Positions 27,509 through 36,086 of a DNA stretch of 64,000 bases are shown in pieces (the stretch's first letter is position 1; each line of letters opens with the position of its first letter). Below the pieces are notes generated by a model. It did no database searches and had not been told where the DNA came from. It saw only the letters and a program-made list of their open reading frames with translations. The DNA is from Clostridioides difficile (GTDB taxonomy: Bacteria > Bacillota > Clostridia > Peptostreptococcales > Peptostreptococcaceae). The stretch spans positions 2,356,001 through 2,420,000 of the forward strand of contig CP103804.1 in the NCBI GenBank assembly GCA_024919175.1. The letters are read 5' to 3'. The position numbers and the translations under genes were made by a program.

Positions 27509-28702
27509 ATGAGTATAATTGTCCAAAAATATGGAGGAAGTTCAGTTGCAGATACTGACAAAATAAAGTCAATTGCAGAAAATATAATAGAAAGAAGAAA
27601 AGAAAATCCACAAATGGTAATAGTTGTATCTGCTATGGGAAAATCAACAGATGAATATATAAACTTGGCAAAAGAATTGAGTAATGAACCTAGTAAAAGA
27701 GAGTTAGATGCTTTAATGTCTACTGGAGAAATGATTTCAGCATCTTTATTATCAATAGCATTAAATGCACTTGGATGTAAAGCTATAAGCTATAATGCTT
27801 ATCAGTTAAATATAAAAACAAGTGGACTTCATGGAAAATCTCAAATTGATGATATAAATGTAAACAGAATAAAAAATAGTTTAGATGAAGGGAATGTTGT
27901 AATAGTAACTGGATTTCAGGGGATCAATGAAGATGGCGATGTAACTACTCTTGGAAGAGGTGGTTCAGACACATCTGCTGTAGCTCTTGCAGTTAAATTA
28001 AATGGTAAATGTGAGATATATACAGATGTTGATGGAATTTATTTTACAGACCCAAGAAAATATACAAAGGCAAGTAAACTTGATGAGATTGAATATGAAG
28101 AGATGCTTGAATTAGCAAGTTTAGGAGCACAAGTAATGCATTCAAGAAGTATAGAGCTTGCACAAAAGTATGGTGTTGAAATTTATGTTGGACGTACATG
28201 TGGTACAGTAAAAGGAACATATATAAGAGGGGGAAAAGACATGAAATTAGAGGATAAAGTAATAACAGGATTAGCTACTAGTGATGATGATAGTTCTATA
28301 ACAATAAAAGACTTTAAGGTAGAAAATATATCTAGTTTATTTGAAGATATAGCAACTATGGGAATAAGTGTAGATATGATAAGTCAAACTGCACCTATTT
28401 TAGATAAAATAAGTGTGTCATTTACAGTTCCAAAAGAAGAATTAGGAGAGTGCAAAAAGATAGTATCTAAATATACAAATGAAGAGAATGTAGTAATTGA
28501 TAATAATATCACTAAATTCTCTTTAGTAGGTCTTGGTATGAAAAATACTTCTGGAGTTGCTGCTAAAGTATTTAAGATATTTAATGAAAATGGTATAATG
28601 GTAAAACTTATAACTACATCAGAAATTCGTATAACTTGTGCCATAAATTCTGATGATAAACAAGTAGCTATTGAGAAAATAGCAGAAGTATTTAATATAT
28701 AA
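27509..28702 (+). CDS. lysC: Aspartate kinase, lysine-regulated
   Basis: The 397-residue enzyme phosphorylates aspartate, the first step of lysine/diaminopimelate synthesis. The kinase domain starts VQKYGGSSVADTDKIK and contains GRGGSDTSAVALA near 150 and the DPRKYTKAS segment near 190. Two C-terminal ACT domains follow (about 260-397). The start at 27509 follows GGGGGAAAAGG; the frame is open upstream, but that part overlaps the riboswitch terminator. It is transcribed with lysA 17 bases downstream. Feedback by lysine at both RNA and protein level is likely. Confidence 0.93.
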   Translation: MSIIVQKYGGSSVADTDKIKSIAENIIERRKENPQMVIVVSAMGKSTDEYINLAKELSNEPSKRELDALMSTGEMISASLLSIALNALGCKAISYNAYQLNIKTSGLHGKSQIDDINVNRIKNSLDEGNVVIVTGFQGINEDGDVTTLGRGGSDTSAVALAVKLNGKCEIYTDVDGIYFTDPRKYTKASKLDEIEYEEMLELASLGAQVMHSRSIELAQKYGVEIYVGRTCGTVKGTYIRGGKDMKLEDKVITGLATSDDDSSITIKDFKVENISSLFEDIATMGISVDMISQTAPILDKISVSFTVPKEELGECKKIVSKYTNEENVVIDNNITKFSLVGLGMKNTSGVAAKVFKIFNENGIMVKLITTSEIRITCAINSDDKQVAIEKIAEVFNI

Positions 28703-28719
28703 AATTTAGGGAGGATATT

Positions 28720-30012
28720 ATGAAACTTCATGGAAGTATGACTGTAAAAGATAATGAATTATATATTGGAGGAGTAAGCTGTCTAGAGCTTAGTAAAAAA
28801 TATCAAACTCCATTATATGTATTTGACGAAGACTTAGCAAGACAAAATTGTAGAGAATATATAAAACATTTTAAAGCTAAAGATGGGAAAAACAAAGTTG
28901 CTTATGCAGGGAAGGCGTTTCTACCTCTTTATATGTGTAATCTTATAAATGAAGAAGATATGTGTTTGGATGTAGTTTCAGGAGGGGAACTATATACAGC
29001 TCATAAATCAAATTTTCCTATGGAAAAAGTTTTCTTTCATGGAAATAATAAAACAGAAGAAGAAATAAATATGGGATTAGATTTAGGAGTAGGTAAATTT
29101 GTAGTAGATAACTTCTATGAGTTAGATTTAATTGAAAAATTATGTGAAGAGAAGGGGAAAACTCAAGAAATATATTTTAGAATAACACCTGGAATAGAAG
29201 CTCATACACACGATTATATAAAAACAGGTCAAATAGATTCTAAATTTGGTTTTGCTTTAGTAAATGGAGATTTATTTAGAGCAATAGAAAAATTGAATGA
29301 TTACACAAATATTAAATTGGTAGGTCTTCATGCTCATATAGGTTCACAAATATTTGATGTAGAACCATACATAGATACAGTAGATATAATGATGAACTTA
29401 GTAAAAGAAATAAAAGAAAAGTTTAATATACAGTTGACAGAAATTGACTTAGGTGGAGGCGTAGGTGTTTATTATAGTAAAGGTGATAAACCTAAAACTA
29501 TAAGAGAATTCTGTGAAACTATAATCACTAAAGCAGAAAATTCTTGCAAAGAACTTGGAATAGAAGTACCTACATTGGTAATAGAACCAGGAAGATCAAT
29601 AGTTGCAAATGCAGGAAGTACATTGTATACAGTAGGCTCAATAAAAGATATAAAAGATGTTAGAGTTTATGTAAGTGTAGATGGTGGTATGACAGACAAT
29701 GTAAGACCTTCACTATATCAAGCTAATTATGAATGCAGTATTGTAAATAAGATTAACCATGAAACTATGAATCATGTAACAATAGCTGGTAAATGTTGTG
29801 AAAGTGGAGATATATTAATTGGAGATATAGATATAATGGATATAAAAAGTGGAGATGTACTTATAACAACATCAACAGGTGCATATGGATATTCAATGTC
29901 TTCAAATTATAATAAAATACCAAGAGCAGCAGTGGTGTCAGTATTTGATGGAAATGACAAGGCAATTTGTAAAAGACAAAGTTATGAAGATTTACTATCT
30001 TTAGAAGTCTAG
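28720..30012 (+). CDS. lysA: Diaminopimelate decarboxylase
   Basis: The 430-residue PLP enzyme converts meso-diaminopimelate to lysine. It has the PLP lysine in KVAYAGKAFLPLYM (near 60), FFHGNNKT near 110, the HAHIGSQIFD segment near 210, glycine-rich DLGGGVGVYY near 250, and the EPGRSIVANAG phosphate-binding loop near 292. The second active-site cysteine, in KCCESGDIL, is near 370. GGGAGG precedes the start. It is the second gene of the lysine-riboswitch operon and is followed by a terminator. Confidence 0.95.
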   Translation: MKLHGSMTVKDNELYIGGVSCLELSKKYQTPLYVFDEDLARQNCREYIKHFKAKDGKNKVAYAGKAFLPLYMCNLINEEDMCLDVVSGGELYTAHKSNFPMEKVFFHGNNKTEEEINMGLDLGVGKFVVDNFYELDLIEKLCEEKGKTQEIYFRITPGIEAHTHDYIKTGQIDSKFGFALVNGDLFRAIEKLNDYTNIKLVGLHAHIGSQIFDVEPYIDTVDIMMNLVKEIKEKFNIQLTEIDLGGGVGVYYSKGDKPKTIREFCETIITKAENSCKELGIEVPTLVIEPGRSIVANAGSTLYTVGSIKDIKDVRVYVSVDGGMTDNVRPSLYQANYECSIVNKINHETMNHVTIAGKCCESGDILIGDIDIMDIKSGDVLITTSTGAYGYSMSSNYNKIPRAAVVSVFDGNDKAICKRQSYEDLLSLEV

Positions 30013-30036
30013 AATAAGAATTAAATATTTAATTTT

Positions 30037-30124
30037 AAAATAAGTAGATTAGATGATATATCTATAGATTTAAACTAATTTTTAGTTTGTTATAGTTATT
30101 CAAGTTATATCTACTTATTTTCTG
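30037..30124 (+). terminator. Terminator after lysA
   Basis: AAAATAAGTAGA at 30037-30048 pairs with TCTACTTATTTT at 30110-30121, with a smaller hairpin (AAACT...AGTTT) in between. Confidence 0.65.
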
Positions 30125-30216
30125 TTTTATTAACAATTTTCTTGTAATAAATATAAATTATTTTAAAAACTTCCTGATTATGATAAAATTTAAAGTATAT
30201 GACAAGGAGGGATTTA

Positions 30217-30870
30217 ATGAGAGGAAGAGTAATTTTATTGATATCGATATTATCTATATTTCTTGTAGGATGTTCATTTAATAAAAAAGATGAAATAAGC
30301 TCAACAGAACAAGGAAAAATATATTTAGAGAAACATGACTATAAAAAAGCTATGGAAGCATTATCCTCTGCATTAGAAGAAGATAGCACTAATGAAAATG
30401 CAAGAGCTATGTATATGCAATCTATGAGAATGTTAAATGTAGATGAGTTTGAAAAAGCTACAAATTATGAGGATGCAATTAAAGAACTTAAGCTTATAGA
30501 GAAAATCAAAAATGGATCATCTGTTATTAAAAATGAAGCATCTAAAAAGAAAGAGGAATTGACTAAATTAGAAAAAGAACAGAATGAAGCAGAGGAAGAA
30601 AGAAAGAAAAAGGCAAAAGACACAGCTGGAGAAGATAGATATAGAGTGGAATCAGAAGCAAAGAAATCTTCCTATAGTGAAAAAAGTAAAAATAATAAAT
30701 CTAATTCCAAAAACAAAAATACAACTTCAAATAATAACAAAGATGTAACTGACAACGATTCTTCTGAAAATCAAGAAAAACCAAATACGAGCAATCCAAC
30801 ACCACCTTCATCAGAAAATAGTGGAGGGTCAGATAGTGGTGGAAATTCTCAGAACTTAAATAATCAGTAA
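30217..30870 (+). CDS. Lipoprotein with a TPR-like region and a disordered polar tail
   Basis: The 217-residue protein has a lipoprotein signal: MRGRVILLISILSIFLVGC with a lipobox ending LVGC (Cys at about 19). Residues about 30-80 (GKIYLEKHDYKKAMEALSSALEEDSTNENARAMYMQSM) form a TPR-like helical pair. A charged coiled-coil-like stretch (KKEELTKLEKEQNEAEEERKKK) follows, then a Ser/Asn-rich disordered tail to the end. The start at 30217 follows AAGGAGGG, with an earlier in-frame ATG overlapping that site. It probably sits on the outer face of the membrane as a scaffold; no function is known. Confidence 0.75.
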   Translation: MRGRVILLISILSIFLVGCSFNKKDEISSTEQGKIYLEKHDYKKAMEALSSALEEDSTNENARAMYMQSMRMLNVDEFEKATNYEDAIKELKLIEKIKNGSSVIKNEASKKKEELTKLEKEQNEAEEERKKKAKDTAGEDRYRVESEAKKSSYSEKSKNNKSNSKNKNTTSNNNKDVTDNDSSENQEKPNTSNPTPPSSENSGGSDSGGNSQNLNNQ

Positions 30871-30917
30871 ATGTAAAGTATTACATATAAGTAATTAAAA
30901 CTTTGTATCAGAAAATG

Positions 30918-30976
30918 AAATTAACTCTTAGCATATATTCTTTGCCAAGAGTTAATTTTAGTTTTTGATAGTAATG
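30918..30976 (+). terminator. Terminator after the lipoprotein gene
   Basis: AAATTAACTCTT at 30918-30929 pairs perfectly with AAGAGTTAATTT at 30957-30968, followed by TAGTTTTTG. Confidence 0.8.
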
Positions 30977-31018
30977 TAATAGATAATAATTAATTTTTAA
31001 AATTATAAAAGACAGGAA

Positions 31019-32104
31019 TTATTGCAATCTCTTATCAATATATTTATCAATAGAAGTTTTTACAACAGCAGCTACAGGTACTGAAAGAAAAACACCTATA
31101 AAACCAAAAAGAGATTGTCCTATTAAAATTGCAGAAATTATCCATATAGCTCCTATTCCAACTTGATTGCCCATAACCTTTGGCTCTATGAAATTGCCAT
31201 CTAGTTGTTGTAATATAAATATAAATACGATAACCCATATAGTTTTTTGTGGACTGTATAAAATTGTCATAGCTATTGGAGGTATAGCTCCAATAAATGG
31301 TCCTAAGTAAGGTATTATATTTGCTAAAAATATTATTGAAGCTAAAAATAAAGAATTTTCTATTTGAATGATAAATTGAAATCCTATAAATGCAATTATA
31401 CCAATAATAAGAGAGTCTAAAATTCTACCAATTAAATAATCATAAAAAATATCATGTGTAGTTCTAAAAAATTCTATAATGTCATCAGCTTTGTTTCTAG
31501 CAGTAGAAGAATATAGTAATCTTTTAAATCCTAATGCAATTTTTTCCTTATCATATATAATATATATAGATAATATAAAGCCCATTACCATATTAAATAA
31601 CATAGATGATATGCTAAGTGTATAGATTAAAAAGTTTTTAGGAATTCTACTAATAAAATTACTAGCTTCTTTTAATGCATTATCTAAGCTATGTTGTATA
31701 TGAGGGATTAGAGCTTTCAAAAAATCTATGTTTGACATATTTTTTTCTATAAAATTATTTATATAATCAGTGTAGATAGGCATTTCATTTATCAATCTAT
31801 TTAATGTATTGGCTATTGAAGGTATTAGTAATCTAATACCAAAAGCTAAAATAATACCTATCAATATATAAGATAAAAAAATGGATAAAAGCCTATGTGT
31901 TTTAAATTTTATTTCAAAAAGCATTACAAGAGGATTTAAGAGCAAAGCAAGTAAAATAGCTAGTAAAAATGGGCTAAAAAAGCTTAATAATCCTTCAATG
32001 CTAGATATAAAATCTGCTGGAGTATTAATAAATTTAAAAAATAAAATTCCAATAAACACGACTATTAAATAATATTTTACATTTTCTTTTGAAATAATAA
32101 TCAC
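31019..32104 (-). CDS. AI-2E family transporter (PF01594)
   Basis: The 361-residue polytopic membrane protein has about seven or eight membrane segments in the AI-2E family pattern. The C-terminal block FLANIIPYLGPFIGAIPPIAMTIL, then QQLDGNFIEPKVMGNQVGI, is highly characteristic. The family is named for autoinducer-2 export, but members also move other small solutes or act as Na+/H+ antiporters, so the substrate here is unknown. It is monocistronic and faces the pseudouridine synthase gene divergently. Confidence 0.87.
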   Translation of the reverse strand: MIIISKENVKYYLIVVFIGILFFKFINTPADFISSIEGLLSFFSPFLLAILLALLLNPLVMLFEIKFKTHRLLSIFLSYILIGIILAFGIRLLIPSIANTLNRLINEMPIYTDYINNFIEKNMSNIDFLKALIPHIQHSLDNALKEASNFISRIPKNFLIYTLSISSMLFNMVMGFILSIYIIYDKEKIALGFKRLLYSSTARNKADDIIEFFRTTHDIFYDYLIGRILDSLIIGIIAFIGFQFIIQIENSLFLASIIFLANIIPYLGPFIGAIPPIAMTILYSPQKTIWVIVFIFILQQLDGNFIEPKVMGNQVGIGAIWIISAILIGQSLFGFIGVFLSVPVAAVVKTSIDKYIDKRLQ

Positions 32105-32295
32105 TTCCTTAAAATAGTGTTTAATCAGCTATTACATATTAATAGTATGTGAAAAGAAATTACAATTATTTAGGAAAATTAAATAATTTTTTGGGTTGTT
32201 TTTAATTAAGGTCTAGTATAGTATAATAATGTAACAAAATTAACATTAATAAAAATATTAAATAACATATAATTTAAGATAAGAAAGGATTATGT

Positions 32296-33012
32296 ATGAG
32301 AATTAATAAATATATAGCTTCTTGTGGAATTGCATCTAGAAGAAAAGCAGAAGAAATTATTCTTGAAGGAAGAATAAAGGTAAATGGAAATATAATAAAA
32401 GAACTATCTTTTAATATTGATGAAGAAAAAGATATAGTAGAATTTGATAATAAAAAAGTAAAGCCAAGTGAAAATTATGTCTATATAGTATTGAATAAGC
32501 CAGAAGGTTATATAACTACTGTAAAAGATCAGTTTAATAGACCAAGTGTAATAGATATACTAAAAGGTGTAAAGGAAAGAGTATATCCCATAGGAAGGCT
32601 AGATTATGAAACAAGTGGGCTTTTGATACTTACTAATGATGGAGATTTAACATATAAACTTACTCATCCAAAACATGAAATTAATAAAACTTATGTAGCA
32701 AGTGTAAAAGGAATTATAAATAAGGATGAAATAAGAAATTTTGAAAAAGGACTAAAAATAGAAGATTACACAACAGCACCTGCCAAAATTAAAGTAACCA
32801 AGGAAAATAAAGAAAAGAATTATTCTGTATGTGAAATAACAATACATGAAGGAAGAAATAGACAAGTAAGAAAAATGTGTAGGGCTATAAATCATCCAGT
32901 TTTAAATTTAAGAAGAATTTCTGTAGGTAAAATAGTATTAAAAGATATAAAAGTTGGCGAATATAGATACTTAACAGAAGATGAAATAAAATATTTAAAA
33001 TCAATAAAATAA
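32296..33012 (+). CDS. RsuA/RluB-family rRNA pseudouridine synthase
   Basis: The 238-residue enzyme has an N-terminal S4 RNA-binding domain (MRINKYIASCGIASRRKAEEII, about 1-60) and an RsuA-type catalytic domain with the Asp motif GRLDYETSGLLILTNDG (near 101-117). The EGRNRQVRKM block near 183 completes the family. It isomerises uridine to pseudouridine in ribosomal RNA. The RluB group of Firmicutes is most likely by length, but the exact target base is not certain. AAGGATT precedes the start. It lies 42 bases before mnmM. Confidence 0.88.
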   Translation: MRINKYIASCGIASRRKAEEIILEGRIKVNGNIIKELSFNIDEEKDIVEFDNKKVKPSENYVYIVLNKPEGYITTVKDQFNRPSVIDILKGVKERVYPIGRLDYETSGLLILTNDGDLTYKLTHPKHEINKTYVASVKGIINKDEIRNFEKGLKIEDYTTAPAKIKVTKENKEKNYSVCEITIHEGRNRQVRKMCRAINHPVLNLRRISVGKIVLKDIKVGEYRYLTEDEIKYLKSIK

Positions 33013-33054
33013 CATAAAAATGAAATTAAGTTAATAGTAGGGAGAAATAATATT

Positions 33055-33636
33055 ATGGCATATGCAAAACATTTAACTAAAATTACAGATATAAATAAAT
33101 TTTATTTAGAAAATATTATTAATAAAGGTGATATAGTAATAGATGCTACCATGGGAAATGGATATGATACAAAGTATTTAGCTGAAAAGGTTGGAGAGGA
33201 AGGCTTTGTATATGCCTTTGATATACAAGAAGAAGCTCTAAAATCTACAAGAAAAAAATTGGAAAAAGAAGGATATATAGATAGAGTAAAATTAATACTT
33301 GATGGTCATGAAAATATCAATAAATATGTAAAAGAAGAAGTATCATGTGTTTTATTTAATTTGGGATATCTTCCAAGAGCAAAGCATTTAATTATAACTA
33401 AACCAGACACAACTTTAAAAGCTATAAGCTACAGCTTAGAAATATTAAAAGAAAATGGAATAATAAGTATTGCTATATATACAGGACATGATGGAGGTCA
33501 AGAAGAAAAAGATTGTATATATAATTTTGTAAATAATTTAAATCAAGATGAATTTAATGTTTTAGAATCTAAATTTTTAAATCAAGTCAATAACCCACCA
33601 CAATTGATTTTAATTGAAAAGAAAAAATCACAATAA
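33055..33636 (+). CDS. mnmM: tRNA methyltransferase of the MnmM (YtqB) family
   Basis: The 193-residue class I SAM methyltransferase (PF06962) has the SAM motif VIDATMGNGYDTKYLA near 28-43 and VLFNLGYLPRAKH near 97-109, both typical of YtqB. Bacillus YtqB has been identified as MnmM, which methylates nm5s2U34 to mnm5s2U34 in tRNA. By homology this enzyme would do the same in organisms lacking the MnmC methylation domain. It follows the pseudouridine synthase gene and GGGAG, giving a small RNA-modification unit. Confidence 0.8.
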   Translation: MAYAKHLTKITDINKFYLENIINKGDIVIDATMGNGYDTKYLAEKVGEEGFVYAFDIQEEALKSTRKKLEKEGYIDRVKLILDGHENINKYVKEEVSCVLFNLGYLPRAKHLIITKPDTTLKAISYSLEILKENGIISIAIYTGHDGGQEEKDCIYNFVNNLNQDEFNVLESKFLNQVNNPPQLILIEKKKSQ

Positions 33637-34014
33637 ACACTAAAAAAAACTTGACAAGATTCTATTAAGAGTTAATATATATATTGTAACCTTTTAAAAA
33701 TACTTTAAATAATAAGTATATGATAATTTACTTTCAAAGTAAGAGATATGCTTAAATATGCAAAATAAAATATTTAACTTTTAAATGAGTAAAAATTGAA
33801 AATTTTAAAAGAAATATTGAATAAATCTTAAAAAATGCAAGGAAAGATGGTATAATAAATTTAATCGAAAATACTATGTGAAGTATAAGGTACAGAAAAG
33901 TTAGAATTTTATGAGTTTAAGAAGTTGAGATAAAAACTAAAATAATAAAATTTTTAGAAAAAACAGTAGTAGTGACAAAAAGAAAATAGTTTAGATAACT
34001 AAAAGGAGAAAAAG
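33637..34014. other. Gene-free AT-rich leader region before the RpiR regulator
   Basis: A TTGACA hexamer near 33652 has a possible -10 about 17 bases later. No terminator with a good T-run was found for mnmM. The remainder is AT-rich without ORFs or recognisable riboswitches. Confidence 0.35.
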
Positions 34015-34887
34015 ATGGAAGAAACAAATGAAATGAAAGATAGTAAACATTTGATATCAAATATACAATCTCAATATACGAGATTAAGTAAGGGTCAAAA
34101 ACTTATAGCACAATATATTTTAAATAATTATGACAAAGTTGCATTCATGACTGCGTGCAAATTAGGTGAAACTGTAGGTGTAAGTGAATCTACTGTTGTA
34201 AGATTTGCAAATGCTCTAGGCTATAGTGGGTATCCTAAATTACAAGCTGCACTTCAAGAACTCATAAAAAATAAATTAACTACAGTACAAAGAGTTGAAA
34301 TGGCACATGATTATTCCGATGATTTTGCAATATTGAACAAAGTTTTGAAGAGTGATATAGATAATATAAGATCAACATTAGAAGAAATTGACGAAAAAGC
34401 ATTTAAAGAAGCGTCTAATAAACTTTTAAGAGCAAGAAAAATATATATACTTGGTATGAGAAGTTCTTTTGTAGTAGCTCAATACCTAGGTTTTTACTTA
34501 GATATAATACTTGATAATGTCCATATAATTAGAATGGATATGGGAGATGCTTTTGAACAGATTGTAAGAATAAACGAAGAAGATGTTATAGTTGCAATTA
34601 GTTTCCCACGTTATTCAAAAAAATCTTATCAAATTGTAAATTATGCTAAGGAAAAAGGAGCACATGTAATTTCGTTAACAGATAGTTTATTTGCACCAGT
34701 AGCAGCCCTTGCAGATAATACTCTTTTGGTTAAGAGTAATATGGCTTCATTTGTAGATTCACTAGTTCCAGCACTTAGTATTTCAAATGCTCTTGCTATA
34801 TCTGTTGGTATGAAAGAAAAAGAAGATATTAAACAGCACTTCGATGATTTAGAGCAAATCTGGAAGAGATATTCTGTATACGAGTAA
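34015..34887 (+). CDS. MurR/RpiR-family transcriptional regulator
   Basis: The 290-residue regulator has an N-terminal RpiR helix-turn-helix (about 12-90, with ACKLGETVGVSESTVVRFANALGYSGYPKLQ) and a C-terminal SIS domain (about 125-260, KIYILGMRSSFVVAQYLGFY) that binds a phosphosugar or amino-sugar. Such proteins control sugar-catabolic or cell-wall recycling genes. No sugar gene lies beside it, so its regulon is elsewhere. AAAAGGAG precedes the start. Confidence 0.88.
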   Translation: MEETNEMKDSKHLISNIQSQYTRLSKGQKLIAQYILNNYDKVAFMTACKLGETVGVSESTVVRFANALGYSGYPKLQAALQELIKNKLTTVQRVEMAHDYSDDFAILNKVLKSDIDNIRSTLEEIDEKAFKEASNKLLRARKIYILGMRSSFVVAQYLGFYLDIILDNVHIIRMDMGDAFEQIVRINEEDVIVAISFPRYSKKSYQIVNYAKEKGAHVISLTDSLFAPVAALADNTLLVKSNMASFVDSLVPALSISNALAISVGMKEKEDIKQHFDDLEQIWKRYSVYE

Positions 34888-34960
34888 AGTTTGTATATAA
34901 TAAGTATTATTAATTATTAAAAGGCTCAAATATAGCGGTGTTTGAGTAAAAATACTATAA

Positions 34961-35000
34961 AAAACTGACTGACATTTAACTGACAGTCAGTTTTTTTATT
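34961..35000 (+). terminator. Terminator after the RpiR regulator
   Basis: AAAACTGACTG at 34961-34971 pairs with CAGTCAGTTTT at 34984-34994, with a T-run inside and after the downstream arm. Confidence 0.85.
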
Positions 35001-35025
35001 TAAATAACATTTTGCTTAAATTATC

Positions 35026-35056
35026 AATAAAAAAAGACCCTCAAAAGAGTCTTTCC
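35026..35056 (-). terminator. Terminator of the cold-shock gene (minus strand)
   Basis: AAAGAC 35033-35038 pairs with GTCTTT 35049-35054, with an inner CTC/GAG. On the minus strand it is followed by a run of T. It ends the csp transcript that stops at 35073. Confidence 0.75.
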
Positions 35057-35072
35057 CGAAAAATCTATATAA

Positions 35073-35273
35073 TTATAATATAGTTATATTTTCTGCTTGA
35101 GGACCTCTAGCGCCTTTAACTATATCAAAGCTTACTTTTTGACCTTCTTCTAATGATTTAAATCCTGAAGTTTGTATAGCTGAGAAATGAGCAAATACAT
35201 CATCTCCACCTTCTATTGATATAAACCCAAATCCTTTTTCGTTATTAAACCATTTCACTATTCCATTATTCAT
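35073..35273 (-). CDS. Cold-shock protein (CspA family)
   Basis: The 66-residue single-domain protein is a textbook CSD: MNNGIVKWFNNEKGFGFI contains RNP1 (KGFGFI), and DVFAHFSAI is RNP2. The end is GPQAENITIL. It binds single-stranded nucleic acid and acts as an RNA chaperone. It starts near TAGGAG on the minus strand and has its own terminator. Symbol choice among csp paralogues is not possible. Confidence 0.93.
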   Translation of the reverse strand: MNNGIVKWFNNEKGFGFISIEGGDDVFAHFSAIQTSGFKSLEEGQKVSFDIVKGARGPQAENITIL

Positions 35274-35498
35274 TAAAAATACTCCTATTAACCTATATCA
35301 AGATATACTTGATTTAATTGTGTATTACCACAAATATTATTGTATCATAGATTAATAGAAATGTCTACTTAATTATATTTTTTAGTTAACATCTTTGGTT
35401 ATTATTAATCTTAAAAATCTATTTGAAAGTTTTGTATTAATATATATTAATGCAAAAGTAGATAAAACTAAAAAGGGTTTTCTAGAAAATAAATCTAT

Positions 35499-35675
35499 CT
35501 AATTATACTTACTTACCAATACCATAACTTGATGCAAACAAGATTCTACCACATTTTCTCCATACTCTAGTATAAAATCATCTAACTGTGTATCTATAAA
35601 ATCACAATAGTCATATGAACTGCCAATATAAGCAGTTAACATATGTGTACATCTATCCATTTTATCTCTAAACAT
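35499..35675 (-). CDS. Small 58-residue protein downstream of a c-di-GMP riboswitch
   Basis: The ATG at 35675 (minus strand) is preceded by TTAGGAGGATAAT, a strong ribosome site. The product starts MFRDKMDRCTHMLTAYIGSS and ends VMVLVSKYN; it has three cysteines and an acidic middle (DFIDTQLDDFILEYGE), without a signal peptide or membrane segment. It is the only ORF between the riboswitch terminator (35703-35730) and the cold-shock gene, so the riboswitch appears to control it. No family was recognised. Confidence 0.6.
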   Translation of the reverse strand: MFRDKMDRCTHMLTAYIGSSYDYCDFIDTQLDDFILEYGENVVESCLHQVMVLVSKYN

Positions 35676-35702
35676 ATACTATTATCCTCCTAAAAAACTT
35701 TA

Positions 35703-35730
35703 ATAAAAACAAAAAGAAAATATCTTTTTG
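35703..35730 (-). terminator. Riboswitch expression-platform terminator
   Basis: On the minus strand CAAAAAGA pairs with TCTTTTTG (plus coordinates 35723-35730 with 35710-35717), followed by TTTTTATT. It directly abuts the 3' end of the c-di-GMP-I aptamer. Confidence 0.75.
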
Positions 35731-35825
35731 GCAACTGGCTGACATAACTCATAATTTAATTTAGAAGTCTTAGTCCCTATAGCTTTGCGTCACTAAATTT
35801 CTCTAGTTTTGCCGATTTAGTTTTA
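35729..35825 (-). promoter_or_regulatory. c-di-GMP-I (GEMM-I) riboswitch
   Basis: Read on the minus strand, the conserved GEMM-I elements occur in order: CGGCAAAACTAGAGAAATTT, then AGTGACGCAAAGCTATAGGG, CTAAG, a variable second stem, and ATGTCAGCCAGTTGCC. The GAAA tetraloop and the receptor side match the consensus. It is followed by a terminator and the 58-codon ORF. Most C. difficile type I c-di-GMP switches act as off-switches; the direction here is not proven. Confidence 0.9.
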
Positions 35826-35830
35826 TTCTA

Positions 35831-36086
35831 CAACTACAATAATACATTAGAATGAATTACTATTCAACATTCTTGTTTGAAAATTAAATAAATTTAGAAA
35901 TAGTTTACTTGAATTTTTGAATAATATCTAAAATGATTTAGGACTACTTTAAATTTACTTACTTTCATTAAGGAGAATACTTATTAGAGTATATACATTT
36001 AAAGATACAATTTAAATTTACTATTTTGATAATATATAACATATATGGGCAAACTATGTAACAAGATAAAGAGGAGGTATGAACAT
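35831..36086. other. Divergent promoter region between the c-di-GMP riboswitch and hcp
   Basis: This AT-rich spacer must hold the promoter of the minus-strand riboswitch transcript and that of hcp. I cannot pick out unambiguous -35/-10 boxes or an operator for a nitrosative-stress regulator. Confidence 0.3.
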
